The position numbers and the translations under genes are program-made. Positions 29,857 through 38,087 of a DNA stretch of 64,000 nt are shown piece by piece. The stretch covers positions 1 to 64,000 of the forward strand of contig NZ_JAERRH010000014.1 of the NCBI RefSeq assembly GCF_016741855.1, given 5' to 3'. Source of the stretch: Streptomyces musisoli (GTDB taxonomy: Bacteria; Actinomycetota; Actinomycetes; Streptomycetales; Streptomycetaceae). How positions within the stretch are numbered: position 1 is the first letter of the stretch; the number at the start of each line of letters is the position of its first letter. The notes below the pieces were generated by a model that saw nothing but the letters and a program-made list of their open reading frames with translations, searched no databases and was not told the DNA's origin.

Positions 29857-30264
29857 GTGAAGGGCTTCGAGATCCGGAAGGATCGGCGGCCTCAGGGACT
29901 CAGGAGGTCGGACCCTGAGCGGGAGGAACACCTTCGGCTCGTGGATCTTGGAATAGGGAACACGGAAGCCTGCCGGATCATCGGCATCAACCGCCGCACC
30001 GGCAAGCGTCGGCTCTACGGCCGGCAGGCATCCGGGAGGTACAGGGTGGCCCCGCCCATCGTGGACACGGGGCGGCCCTGGCAAGCACCCGAACCCCCGG
30101 CTCACCCCGAGGAACCCGTCGGCCCGTCGCGCTGCCTCACCGAGGCCGACCGCATCCACATCGCTGACCGGCTCCGGGAGACGGCGTCCGTCCGGGCCAT
30201 CACGGCCGAGCTCGGCCGCAGTCCCTCGGCCGTAAGCCGGGAGATCGCCGCAACCGCACGCTCA
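29857..30264 (+). mobile_element. Truncated IS30-family transposase gene
   Basis: The frame holds an N-terminal helix-turn-helix region (EHLRLVDLGIGNTEACRIIG) and the IS30-type segment LTEADRIHIADRLRE and ITAELGRSPSAVSREI. After SREI the similarity stops, and the DDE catalytic domain is missing. The following frame is unrelated and Pro/Cys-rich. No terminal inverted repeats were found. This is an insertion sequence remnant. Confidence 0.75.
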
Positions 30265-30669
30265 TGCCTCGGAACCGCGCGCCCGGAACCGTGTTCCTTG
30301 CCCGCGCCGCATCGATCACCGCCGGAGTGCTGCTCTCGACGCGCCTAGCCGCCATCACCACCGCGCAGTCTCCGCCAGTACGCCTGGGCAGCGGGGCGAG
30401 CGGTGAAAAGGGCCTCGTCAGCGCTCCGATCGGGGAAGCACCGCCTCGGCGATGCCGCACTCGGAGGCGCAGAGTCTCTGATCAGCGTGGCCAGCCCTGT
30501 CCGGTCGCCACCCGACTCGAGTCACGGACCACACAGTCCACCCCCTCACCCACAACCTGACGCACCACCAGAGCGAGCGTCACATGAGCGTCAGAACTGC
30601 CTGGCGCGGACCCTGCGAAGACCGAGAGCACCACGCGCCCACGTTCCCCTTACTGATCGAAGCCGCAGG
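30265..30669. other. Gene-free interval after the transposase remnant
   Basis: About 400 bp with no supportable gene between the broken IS30 transposase and the end of the TrmA-type gene. I see nothing else in it. Confidence 0.4.
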
Positions 30670-31998
30670 TCAGGAGCCCTTCGCGACCGGTTCGAGGATC
30701 GCGACGCACTCGACGTGGTGCGTCATCGGGAACAGGTCGAACGCTCGCAGCGTCCGCACCCGGTACCCGGCCTCCCGGAAGTAGCCCAGGTCCCGGGCCA
30801 GTGCGGCGGGGTCGCAGGCGACGTAGGCGATGCGGCGGGCGCCGAGGGAGGAGAGGTGGTCGACCGTCCGACGGCCGGCGCCGGCCCGCGGCGGGTCGAG
30901 GACGATCAGATCGACGTCCGTGATGCCGGTGCGCGGCAGGACCGACTCGACCTTGCCCTGCTCGATCCGCACCCGCGGGAAGTCGGCCAGGTTGTGCCGC
31001 GCGTCCTCCACCGCCCGCTTGCCGGACTCGATGCCGAGGACCGCGCCCTTCTCGCCGAGGCGGTCGGCGAGCGCGCCGGCGAAGAGGCCGACGCCGCAGT
31101 AGAGGTCGAGGGCCATCTCGCCCTTGCGGGGCAGCAGGCCCTGCATGACGGCCTTGACGAGGGTGTCGGCCGCCTTCGGGTGGACCTGCCAGAAGCCGCC
31201 GCTGCCGACGCGGTAGGTGTGGTCGTCGGCGCGCTCACGCACGAACGCGCGGCCGTGGACGCGGTGGATGCCGCCGTCCTTCTCGTCGACGCGCATCACG
31301 GAGACGGGCCGGTCCAGCTCGACGAGCGGCAGCCGTGCGCCCGGCTTCGGCTCCAGGATCACCATGCGGTCCTGGGACCCCGTCGCGGCGATCGCCTCCA
31401 CGGAGGCCATGCCGGACCAGTCCCGGTCCTCGATGCCGAGTTCGCTGACCCCCGCCGCCGCGATCATGCAGTGGTCGATCGGCTCGACCTCGTGCGAGCG
31501 GTGGCGGCGCAGGCCGGCGTTGCCGTCCGCGTCCACCGCGTACTGCACCCGCGTCCGCCACTGGGGCACCTGGCCGGCCGGCAGCTTGTCGCCCTCGGCC
31601 GGGACCACGGTGCCGTCCCAGCCGACGTCCTCGGGGGTGAGGCCGGCGAGCCGCCGCAGCTGCTCGGTGATGACGTCGGCCTTCAGCCGGCGCTGGGCGC
31701 CCGGCTTGGCGTGCTGCCAGTCGCAGCCGCCGCAGCGGCCGGGGCCGGCGTACGGGCAGGGCGCCTCGATGCGGTCCTTGGCGGCCTGGAGGATCTCCAC
31801 GGCGTCGGCACGCAGGAAGCGGGCGCCCTCCTCGCCCTCCGTCACCCGGGCCACCACCCGCTCGCCGGGCAGCGCGTGCCGGACGAACAGCACCTGCCCC
31901 TCGGACGTACGGGCGATGCAGTGGCCGCCGTGGGCGACGGGGCCGATCTCGACCTCGTACTCCTCGCCCACCAGAGACTTCGTCGGTTCTGCCTGCAT
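30670..31998 (-). CDS. TrmA/RumA-type RNA (uracil-5-)methyltransferase
   Basis: A 442-residue protein. It has an N-terminal TRAM domain (GEEYEVEIGPVAHGGHCIAR), an iron-sulfur cysteine motif (CPYAGPGRCGGCDWQH), and a Rossmann methyltransferase core with DLYCGVGLFAG, LDPPRAGAGR and VACDPAALARDLG. It ends with the family segment FPMTHHVEC. Family members methylate uracil-5 in tRNA or rRNA with S-adenosylmethionine. The Cys of VACDP and the Glu of HHVE are present. The ATG at 31998 is the natural start. The APC permease gene lies 110 bp upstream. A fossil copy of its last codons occurs at 25220. Confidence 0.94.
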   Translation of the reverse strand: MQAEPTKSLVGEEYEVEIGPVAHGGHCIARTSEGQVLFVRHALPGERVVARVTEGEEGARFLRADAVEILQAAKDRIEAPCPYAGPGRCGGCDWQHAKPGAQRRLKADVITEQLRRLAGLTPEDVGWDGTVVPAEGDKLPAGQVPQWRTRVQYAVDADGNAGLRRHRSHEVEPIDHCMIAAAGVSELGIEDRDWSGMASVEAIAATGSQDRMVILEPKPGARLPLVELDRPVSVMRVDEKDGGIHRVHGRAFVRERADDHTYRVGSGGFWQVHPKAADTLVKAVMQGLLPRKGEMALDLYCGVGLFAGALADRLGEKGAVLGIESGKRAVEDARHNLADFPRVRIEQGKVESVLPRTGITDVDLIVLDPPRAGAGRRTVDHLSSLGARRIAYVACDPAALARDLGYFREAGYRVRTLRAFDLFPMTHHVECVAILEPVAKGS

Positions 31999-32108
31999 GG
32001 TGGGGTGACTCCAGATCGAGAAGGGGGGAGACGGGGAAGGACACGGGTACGGCCGCACACCGGTGGGCCGGACAACAGCCCACCAGTCTACGGCCTCCCC
32101 GCCGTGCC

Positions 32109-34163
32109 TCAGTCCTTGGCCGCCGAGGACTCCTTCGGCCGCTCCACCGCCGGGCCCCGCCGGACCGCACCCGGGGCGTTCCACTCCTGCCGCTTGCGGG
32201 CCCGCAGCTTGGCCGCCTCGGAGGACTGGAGCTGGTAGGGCACCGACGTCACCATGACGCCCGGCGTGAACAGCAGGCGGCCCTTGAGGCGCAGGGCGCT
32301 CTGGTTGTGCAGCAGGTGCTCGTACCAGTGGCCGACCACGTACTCGGGGATGATCACGGAGACCGCGTCGCGCGGCGACTCCTTGCGCAGGCTCTTGACG
32401 TACTCGATCACCGGGCGGGTGACCTCCCGGTAGGGCGAGTCGAGGACCTTCAGCGGTACGTCGATCCCGCGCCGCTCCCACTCCTCGCGCAGCGACTTCG
32501 TCTCGGCCGGGTCGACGTTGACGGTCAGCGCCTCCAGGGTGTCCGAGCGCATCAGCTTGGCGTAGGCCAGGGCGCGCAGCGTCGGGCGGTGGATCTTGGA
32601 GATCAGCACGACGGAGTGGACCCGGGACGGGCGGACCAGGTCGTCGCTGGGCGGGCCCTCCGGCGCGGCGATCTCCTCGGCGACCCGGTCGTAGTGCTTC
32701 CGGATCGCGGTCATCGTCGCGTAGAAGATGCACATGCCGAGCAGGGCCACCCAGGCGCCGTGCGTGAACTTGGTGACCAGGACGACGACGAGCACCAGGC
32801 CGGTGAAGAAGGCACCGAACGCGTTGATCGCGCGGGAGCGGACCATGTGGCGGCGCTTGGCCGGGTCCTTCTCGACGGCGAGGTGGCGGTTCCAGTGCCG
32901 GACCATGCCGGTCTGGCTGAGCGTGAAGGACACGAACACGCCGACGATGTACAGCTGGATCAGGCGGGTGGAGTCCGCGCCGTAGATGACCACGAGCAGG
33001 GCCGCGGCGCCCGCGAGCAGCACGATGCCGTTGGAGAAGGCGAGCCGGTCGCCGCGGGTGTGCAGCTGGCGCGGCAGGTAGCGGTCCTGGGCGAGGATCG
33101 AGCCGAGCAGCGGGAAGCCGTTGTACGCCGTGTTGGCGGCCAGGAACAGCACCAGGGCGGTGGCGGCGGCCAGCAGGATGAACAGGAAGCTGCCCTTGCC
33201 GAAGACCGCCTCGGCGACCTGGGAGATCACCGGGTTCTGGACGTAGCCGGAACCGACCGGGACGCCGTTGTGGATCAGGTCGGTGGCGGGGTGCTCGGCC
33301 ATGCGGACGTTGGTGGCCATCGCGAGGGCGATGATGCCGCAGAACATGGTGACGGCGAGCAGGCCCATCATGGCGAGCGTGGTCGCCGCGTTCTTCGACT
33401 TGGGCTTGCGGAAGGCCGGGACGCCGTTGGAGATGGCCTCGACGCCGGTGAGGGCCGCACAGCCGGAGGAGAAGGCGCGCAGCAGCAGGAAGACGAGCGC
33501 GAAGCCCGCGAGGCCCTGGTGCTCGGCCTTGATGTGGTAGTCGGCGGTGGGCGCGTGCATGGTGTCGCCGAGGACCAGGCCCCGGAACGCACCCCACGCG
33601 ATCATGATGAAGACGCCGCCGACGAACACGTACGTCGGGATCGCGAAGAGCTTGCCGGACTCCTTCACGCCGCGGAGGTTCATCAGCGTCAGCAGCACGA
33701 TCACGGCGGAGGCGCAGAGCACCTTGTGCTCGACCACGAAGGGGATCGCGGAGCCGAGGTTCTCGATGCCGGAGGCGATGGAGACGGCGACGGTGAGGAC
33801 GTAGTCCACGAGCAGGGCGCTGGCCACGGTGAGGCCGGCCTTGGGGCCGAGGTTGGTGGTCGCGACCTCGTAGTCGCCGCCACCGCTCGGGTAGGCATGC
33901 ACGTTCTGCCGGTAGGAGGCGACCACGGTGAACATCAGCACCACGACCGCGACCGCGATCCACGGGCTGAAGTGGTACGCCGACACGCCCGCGATGGACA
34001 GGACCAGCAGGACCTCCCCCGGCGCGTAGGCGACGGAGGACAGCGGGTCGGAGGCGAAGACGGGCAGTGCGATGCGCTTCGGCAGCAGCGTTTCACCCAG
34101 CCGGTCACTACGCAGTGCGCGCCCGATCAGGATCCGTTTGGGCACGTCGGTCAGTTTGGACAC
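32109..34163 (-). CDS. APC-family permease, probable potassium/amino acid transporter
   Basis: A 684-residue membrane protein with about twelve helices and a cytoplasmic C-terminal domain of about 180 residues. The first helix shows FASDPLSSVAYAPGEVLLVL and the next region AYPSGGGDYEVATTNLG, both typical of the APC superfamily group related to KimA-type potassium importers. The C-terminal domain (SRVHSVVLISKIHRPTLRALAYAK) resembles universal stress protein-like folds in that group. The GTG at 34163 gives the usual N-terminus. It is divergent from two TrkA-type genes, which supports potassium transport. Substrate not proved. Confidence 0.88.
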   Translation of the reverse strand: MSKLTDVPKRILIGRALRSDRLGETLLPKRIALPVFASDPLSSVAYAPGEVLLVLSIAGVSAYHFSPWIAVAVVVLMFTVVASYRQNVHAYPSGGGDYEVATTNLGPKAGLTVASALLVDYVLTVAVSIASGIENLGSAIPFVVEHKVLCASAVIVLLTLMNLRGVKESGKLFAIPTYVFVGGVFIMIAWGAFRGLVLGDTMHAPTADYHIKAEHQGLAGFALVFLLLRAFSSGCAALTGVEAISNGVPAFRKPKSKNAATTLAMMGLLAVTMFCGIIALAMATNVRMAEHPATDLIHNGVPVGSGYVQNPVISQVAEAVFGKGSFLFILLAAATALVLFLAANTAYNGFPLLGSILAQDRYLPRQLHTRGDRLAFSNGIVLLAGAAALLVVIYGADSTRLIQLYIVGVFVSFTLSQTGMVRHWNRHLAVEKDPAKRRHMVRSRAINAFGAFFTGLVLVVVLVTKFTHGAWVALLGMCIFYATMTAIRKHYDRVAEEIAAPEGPPSDDLVRPSRVHSVVLISKIHRPTLRALAYAKLMRSDTLEALTVNVDPAETKSLREEWERRGIDVPLKVLDSPYREVTRPVIEYVKSLRKESPRDAVSVIIPEYVVGHWYEHLLHNQSALRLKGRLLFTPGVMVTSVPYQLQSSEAAKLRARKRQEWNAPGAVRRGPAVERPKESSAAKD

Positions 34164-34324
34164 GAGAGAGGATCGTAAGCCTTCGAACTGGCACCCGCCC
34201 ACCCGGCGTGCGCGATCTGCCTCACGAGTGAAATCGGGGGCGCACGGAACTACGGAATCCGTCGTTCGTGTGCCCTCCATGCCTAGATGGCAAACCCCGC
34301 CTGTCTTCGCACTTCGGAGGTTCC

Positions 34325-34471
34325 ATGCCCGCGACCGCGGTGCTGATCGGGGCGGTGCTCGCCCTGACCGGCCTCGGAATCCTGACGCTGTGCAGCGTGC
34401 GCAGCATCACTCGCCGTCGGCTCCCGCCGGGCCGGGCACAGGGGTGCCCACCGCCCGGCGCCCGTGTGTAG
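34325..34471 (+). CDS. Small single-span membrane protein (48 aa)
   Basis: A 48-codon gene with a good ggagg ribosome-binding site five to nine bases before its ATG. Residues about 3-24 form one hydrophobic helix (ATAVLIGAVLALTGLGILTL), followed by a basic, proline-rich tail. It lies between the APC permease and the first trkA gene. It may be an accessory subunit of a transporter, but nothing shows this directly. Confidence 0.55.
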   Translation: MPATAVLIGAVLALTGLGILTLCSVRSITRRRLPPGRAQGCPPPGARV

Positions 34472-34534
34472 CTTTGGGCGTCGGTCTGAGACCCTGATGC
34501 TGAGCAGTAACTTTTGGACACCGGAAGGACGGTC

Positions 34535-35206
34535 GTGCACATCGTCATCATGGGCTGCGGAAGAGTGGGATCCGCTCTTGCCCAGACCCTGGAGCAACAG
34601 GGCCACACGGTCGCCGTGATCGACCAGGACCCCACCGCCTTCCGCCGGCTGGGCCCGGGATTCGGGGGACGCCGGGTCACCGGGGTCGGCTTCGACCAGG
34701 ACACCCTGCGCGAGGCGGGCATCGAGGAGGCCGGCGCCTTCGCCGCCGTCTCCAGCGGTGACAACTCCAACATCATCTCCGCGCGCGTGGCCCGTGAGAT
34801 GTTCGGCGTGGAGAACGTGGCCGCCCGTATCTACGACCCCCGCCGCGCCGAGGTCTACCAGCGCCTGGGCATCCCCACGGTGGCCACGGTCCGCTGGACC
34901 GCCGACCAGATGCTGCGCCGCCTGCTGCCCTCCGGGGCCGAGCCGCTGTGGCGCGACCCCACCGGCGGGGTGCAGCTCGCGGAGGTGCACGTCTCCCCGA
35001 AGTGGGTCGGCCACAAGATCAGCAAGCTGCAGGAGGAGACGGGCGTCCGGGTGGCGTTCCTGACCCGCCTCGGCGAGGCGATCCTGCCCACCTCCCAGAC
35101 GGTGCTGCAGGAGGGCGACCTCGTGCACGTGATGATGCGGACGGACGACGTGGAGAAGGTCGAGGCGGCGTTCGCCGGTGGCCCTGAAGAGGAGGGCGGT
35201 CACTGA
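34535..35206 (+). CDS. TrkA-type potassium uptake regulatory protein
   Basis: A 223-residue protein with an N-terminal RCK/TrkA-N Rossmann domain (VHIVIMGCGRVGSALAQTLE, VAVIDQDP) and a C-terminal TrkA-C domain (VGHKISKLQEETGVRVAFLTR). Such proteins bind NAD or adenine nucleotides and gate potassium transporters at the membrane. The GTG at 34535 follows ggaagga. Its stop codon overlaps the next gene by one base (TGATG), so the two TrkA proteins are made together and may form a heteromer. The nearby APC permease is the likely partner. Confidence 0.92.
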   Translation: MHIVIMGCGRVGSALAQTLEQQGHTVAVIDQDPTAFRRLGPGFGGRRVTGVGFDQDTLREAGIEEAGAFAAVSSGDNSNIISARVAREMFGVENVAARIYDPRRAEVYQRLGIPTVATVRWTADQMLRRLLPSGAEPLWRDPTGGVQLAEVHVSPKWVGHKISKLQEETGVRVAFLTRLGEAILPTSQTVLQEGDLVHVMMRTDDVEKVEAAFAGGPEEEGGH

Positions 35207-35877
35207 TGAGGGTCGCCATTGCCGGGGCCGGTGCGGTCGGCCGCTCGATCGCGGGCGAGCTGCTGGAGAACGGCCACGAGGTCCTGCTGATCGACAAGGC
35301 GCCGACCGCCATCTCGGTCGAGCGCGTGCCGCAGGCGGAGTGGCTGCTCGCCGACGCCTGCGAGATCACCTCCCTGGACGAGGCGGCGCTTCAGCGCTGC
35401 AACGTCGTGATCGCCGCGACCGGCGACGACAAGGTGAACCTGGTCGTCTCGCTGCTCGCCAAGACGGAGTACGGCGTTCCGCGCGTCGTGGCCCGCGTGA
35501 ACAACCCCAAGAACGAGTGGCTGTTCAACGAGTCCTGGGGCGTCGACGTGGCCGTCTCCACGCCGCGTCTGATGTCCGCCCTGGTCGAGGAGGCGGTGAG
35601 CGTCGGCGACCTGGTCCGGCTGCTGCGCTTCAGCCACGGTGACGCCAACCTCGTCGAGCTGACCCTGCCCGAGGAGTCGGCCCTGGCCGGCACCCAGGTC
35701 GGGGACGTGGAGTGGCCGCAGGACACGTCGCTGGTCACGATCATCCGCGGCACCCGTGTGCTGACCCCCTCCAAGGAGGACTCCCTGGAGGCGGGCGACG
35801 AGCTGCTCTTCGTGGCGGCGCAGGCCCGGGAGGAACAGCTGGAGGAACTGCTGTCGGTGCGCCGCGAGGAGGCCTGA
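35206..35877 (+). CDS. TrkA-type potassium uptake regulatory protein (second copy)
   Basis: A 223-residue protein with the same two-domain layout as the preceding gene: a Rossmann domain beginning MRVAIAGAGAVGRSIAGELL with LLIDK, a middle NPKNEWLFNESWGVD segment, and a TrkA-C domain from about residue 140. It starts at the stop codon of the first copy and ends 21 bp before a strong terminator, so the pair is a two-gene operon. Confidence 0.93.
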   Translation: MRVAIAGAGAVGRSIAGELLENGHEVLLIDKAPTAISVERVPQAEWLLADACEITSLDEAALQRCNVVIAATGDDKVNLVVSLLAKTEYGVPRVVARVNNPKNEWLFNESWGVDVAVSTPRLMSALVEEAVSVGDLVRLLRFSHGDANLVELTLPEESALAGTQVGDVEWPQDTSLVTIIRGTRVLTPSKEDSLEAGDELLFVAAQAREEQLEELLSVRREEA

Positions 35878-35898
35878 CGGCTGCGGCGGTACGACGGT

Positions 35899-35930
35899 GA
35901 AGGGCGCCCTTGCTGCCAAGGGCGCCCTTC
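35899..35930. terminator. Strong intrinsic terminator after the trkA pair
   Basis: Arms gaagggcgcccttg (35899-35912) and caagggcgcccttc (35917-35930) are perfectly complementary with a four-base loop, followed by tttt. Confidence 0.9.
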
Positions 35931-35947
35931 TTTTCGCCGGCCCTGCC

Positions 35948-36062
35948 GACGCAGGGCCTCCTGCCGGTGTGCTGTCCCGCGGGGGGTCCCGCCGGGGTCT
36001 GTCCCGCCGGTGGACTGTCCCGCCGGGGTCTGTCCGGCGGTGGGCTGTCCCGCCGGTGGAAC
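35948..36062. repeat. Short GC-rich tandem repeats (tgtcccgccgg type)
   Basis: Several imperfect copies of a unit of about 17-20 bp built on ctgtcccgccgg(tgga/ggtc). They sit between the trkA terminator and the end of the DUF3159 gene. Confidence 0.6.
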
Positions 36063-36065
36063 CGG

Positions 36066-36833
36066 TTACGCCTCCCGGCGGTGCCGGCCGCCCGAGGTCT
36101 CGCCGCCCTCCGCGGCCAGCGCCTCCTTGCGCTCCTTCTCGGCCTGCTCCTCCGCCTCCATCTCGGCGAAGACGTCGATGGGCGCCGGAGCCTTGGCCAG
36201 GAAGAGCCAGGTCAGCCAGACGGCGAGCAGGAACGGCGGGATCTTCAGAGCGATCAGGACCCAGCCGAGCTGGGTGGTGTCGGCCCACCAGTACAGCGGG
36301 AAGAGGATCGCGCACTTGGCGAGCAGGATCAGGCCCCAGGCCCAACTGGCCTTGGCGTACGCCTTCTTGCGGCCGGGGTTACGGGTGCGCCAGGAGAGGT
36401 TCTCCTTGAAGACCGGGCCCAGGATGAGGCCGATCAGGGGCACCCCGGCGAGGGTGGTGATGATGTACGCCAGTGCCAGGCCCAGCGTGTACAGCATGCC
36501 GGGGAGGTAGAAGTCCTTGGCGTTGCCGGTGAACATCGCGAACACGACACCGAAGGCCACGCCGAAGACACCGCTGAAGGCGTGCTTGACGGTGTCCTTC
36601 ATGGCAAGCCGGACCACGACCAGGACGAGGGACACCGCCAGCGCGGCGATCGCGGAGAGGTGCAGGTCCTTGTTGATGGTGAAGATCGTGACGAAGAGCA
36701 GACCCGGCACGACCGTCTCGACCATGCCGCGAACCCCGCCGAAGGCCTCGAGCAGCGCCGCCTCGGTCACCGCGCGGGCGTCATGTGGCTGAATCTGGTC
36801 GGTGTCTTCGGTCGGCTTGTCGAGGGACGTCAC
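36066..36833 (-). CDS. DUF3159 integral membrane protein
   Basis: A 255-residue protein with about six membrane helices. The conserved features of DUF3159 are visible: LLEAFGGVRGMVETVVPGL at the start, then FGVVFAMFTGNAKDFYLPG, and NLSWRTRNPGRKKAYAKASW. It ends with a Lys/Glu-rich coiled tail. Function is not known. The GTG at 36833 lies 3 bp after the stop of the OB-fold gene, so the two are cotranscribed. Confidence 0.9.
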   Translation of the reverse strand: MTSLDKPTEDTDQIQPHDARAVTEAALLEAFGGVRGMVETVVPGLLFVTIFTINKDLHLSAIAALAVSLVLVVVRLAMKDTVKHAFSGVFGVAFGVVFAMFTGNAKDFYLPGMLYTLGLALAYIITTLAGVPLIGLILGPVFKENLSWRTRNPGRKKAYAKASWAWGLILLAKCAILFPLYWWADTTQLGWVLIALKIPPFLLAVWLTWLFLAKAPAPIDVFAEMEAEEQAEKERKEALAAEGGETSGGRHRREA

Positions 36834-36836
36834 CGG

Positions 36837-37235
36837 CTACTCCCGTCCGAGGGGTCGCAGTTCGTATTTCGGGTTGAACAGCACCCGGCGGCCCCGGCTC
36901 ATCGAGATCCGGCCCGATGCGATCAGCTTGCGCCCCGGTTCTATGCCCACGATGGAGCGCCTGCCGAGCCACACCACGTCCAGCGCGGCGGAGCCGTCGA
37001 ACAGTTCGGCCTCCAGGGCCGGGACACCCGCGCGTGGACGCAGGGTGACCGTGCGCAAGGTACCAGTTACGGTGACGATCTGCCGGTCATGGCAGTCGCC
37101 GATCTTCGTACAGCCCGCCGTCTCGGCGTCCTCGCGCAGCTCCTCCGACTCCAGGTCCTCCTGCGACGAGGAGAGCCGGTCGAGCATGCGCCGGAACCGG
37201 CCGGCCGGCTTTTCGGAACGAGGAACAGCAGTCAT
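36837..37235 (-). CDS. OB-fold nucleic-acid-binding-type protein
   Basis: A 132-residue protein. The second half is an OB-fold of the tRNA-anticodon/RecG wedge type: VTVTGTLRTVTLRP, LEAELFDGSAALDVVWLG, and GRKLIASGRISMSRGRRVLFNP. The N-terminal part is charged. Such proteins usually pair with DUF3159 genes in actinobacteria, as here. It probably binds single-stranded nucleic acid, but no partner is evident. Confidence 0.85.
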   Translation of the reverse strand: MTAVPRSEKPAGRFRRMLDRLSSSQEDLESEELREDAETAGCTKIGDCHDRQIVTVTGTLRTVTLRPRAGVPALEAELFDGSAALDVVWLGRRSIVGIEPGRKLIASGRISMSRGRRVLFNPKYELRPLGRE

Positions 37236-37315
37236 ATGTGAAGCGTACCGGGGAGCGCCGACAGAGCTGTAAGCCCGCTCACTTCCCTCCAGGCCCGCTC
37301 ACCCCTCGGCCGGCC

Positions 37316-37348
37316 CACTTCTCGAACCGGTACCCCATCCCCGGCTCC
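37316..37348. repeat. Duplicated 3' end of kdpE
   Basis: This 33-bp stretch differs in one base from 37402-37434, which encodes the last ten codons of kdpE (EPGMGYRFEK). The extra copy lies 53 bp downstream of the real stop codon. Confidence 0.8.
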
Positions 37349-37400
37349 GGGATACCGCACCCTCGCGGGGACAACCCCCGAACCCCGGCCGCCCCACCCC

Positions 37401-38087
37401 TCACTTCTCGAACCGGTATCCCATCCCCGGCTCCGTTATGAAGTGCTGGGGGTGCGAGGGGTCCGTCTCGAGTTTCCGGCGCAGCTGGGCCATGTAGACC
37501 CGCAGGTAGTTGGTCTCGGTCCCGTACGACGGCCCCCACACCTCCTGAAGCAGCTGCTTTTGGCTGACCAGGCGGCCGGTGTTGCGGACCAGCACCTCGA
37601 GCAGGTGCCACTCGGTCGGGGTGAGCCGGACGTCCCTGCCGCCGCGGTTGACCTTCTTGGCGGCGAGGTCGACGGTGAAGCCCTCGGTCTCGACGGTCGT
37701 CAGGTCGTCCTCGCCCGCCCCGACCGGCTCGGCCCGGCGGACGGCGGCCCGCAGCCGGGCCAGCAGCTCGTCCATGCCGAACGGCTTGGTCACGTAGTCG
37801 TCGGCGCCCGCGTCCAGCGCCTCGACCTTCTCGTCGGAGGAGTGGCGGGCGGAGAGGACCAGGATCGGCACCCGGGTCCAGCCGCGCAGGCCCCTGATCA
37901 CCTCGACGCCGTCCATGTCGGGCAGTCCCAGGTCGAGGACGACCACGTCGGGGTGGCGGGAGGCGGCGAGTTCGAGTGCGGTCCCGCCGTCGGGGGCCGC
38001 GTCGACCTCGTACTTGCGCGCCTTGAGGTTGATCACGAGGGCGCGCACGATCTGCGGCTCGTCGTCGACCACGAGCACCCGGGTCAT
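37401..38087 (-). CDS. kdpE: KdpE-type response regulator
   Basis: A 228-residue OmpR-family regulator. The receiver domain has VDDEPQ, the phosphorylation Asp in VVLDLGLPDMDG, and the Lys of TKPFGMDELLAR. The C-terminal winged helix has VRLTPTEWHLLEVLVRN and TNYLRVYMAQLRRKLE. It would switch on potassium transport genes when phosphorylated by KdpD. Its ATG overlaps the end of kdpD by 4 bp. No kdpFABC operon is in the window. Confidence 0.95.
   Translation of the reverse strand: MTRVLVVDDEPQIVRALVINLKARKYEVDAAPDGGTALELAASRHPDVVVLDLGLPDMDGVEVIRGLRGWTRVPILVLSARHSSDEKVEALDAGADDYVTKPFGMDELLARLRAAVRRAEPVGAGEDDLTTVETEGFTVDLAAKKVNRGGRDVRLTPTEWHLLEVLVRNTGRLVSQKQLLQEVWGPSYGTETNYLRVYMAQLRRKLETDPSHPQHFITEPGMGYRFEK

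Noticed and set aside
30670..33963. 1097-codon fused methyltransferase
   Set aside because: The N-terminal two thirds is the shadow of the APC permease gene; the real methyltransferase starts at 31998.
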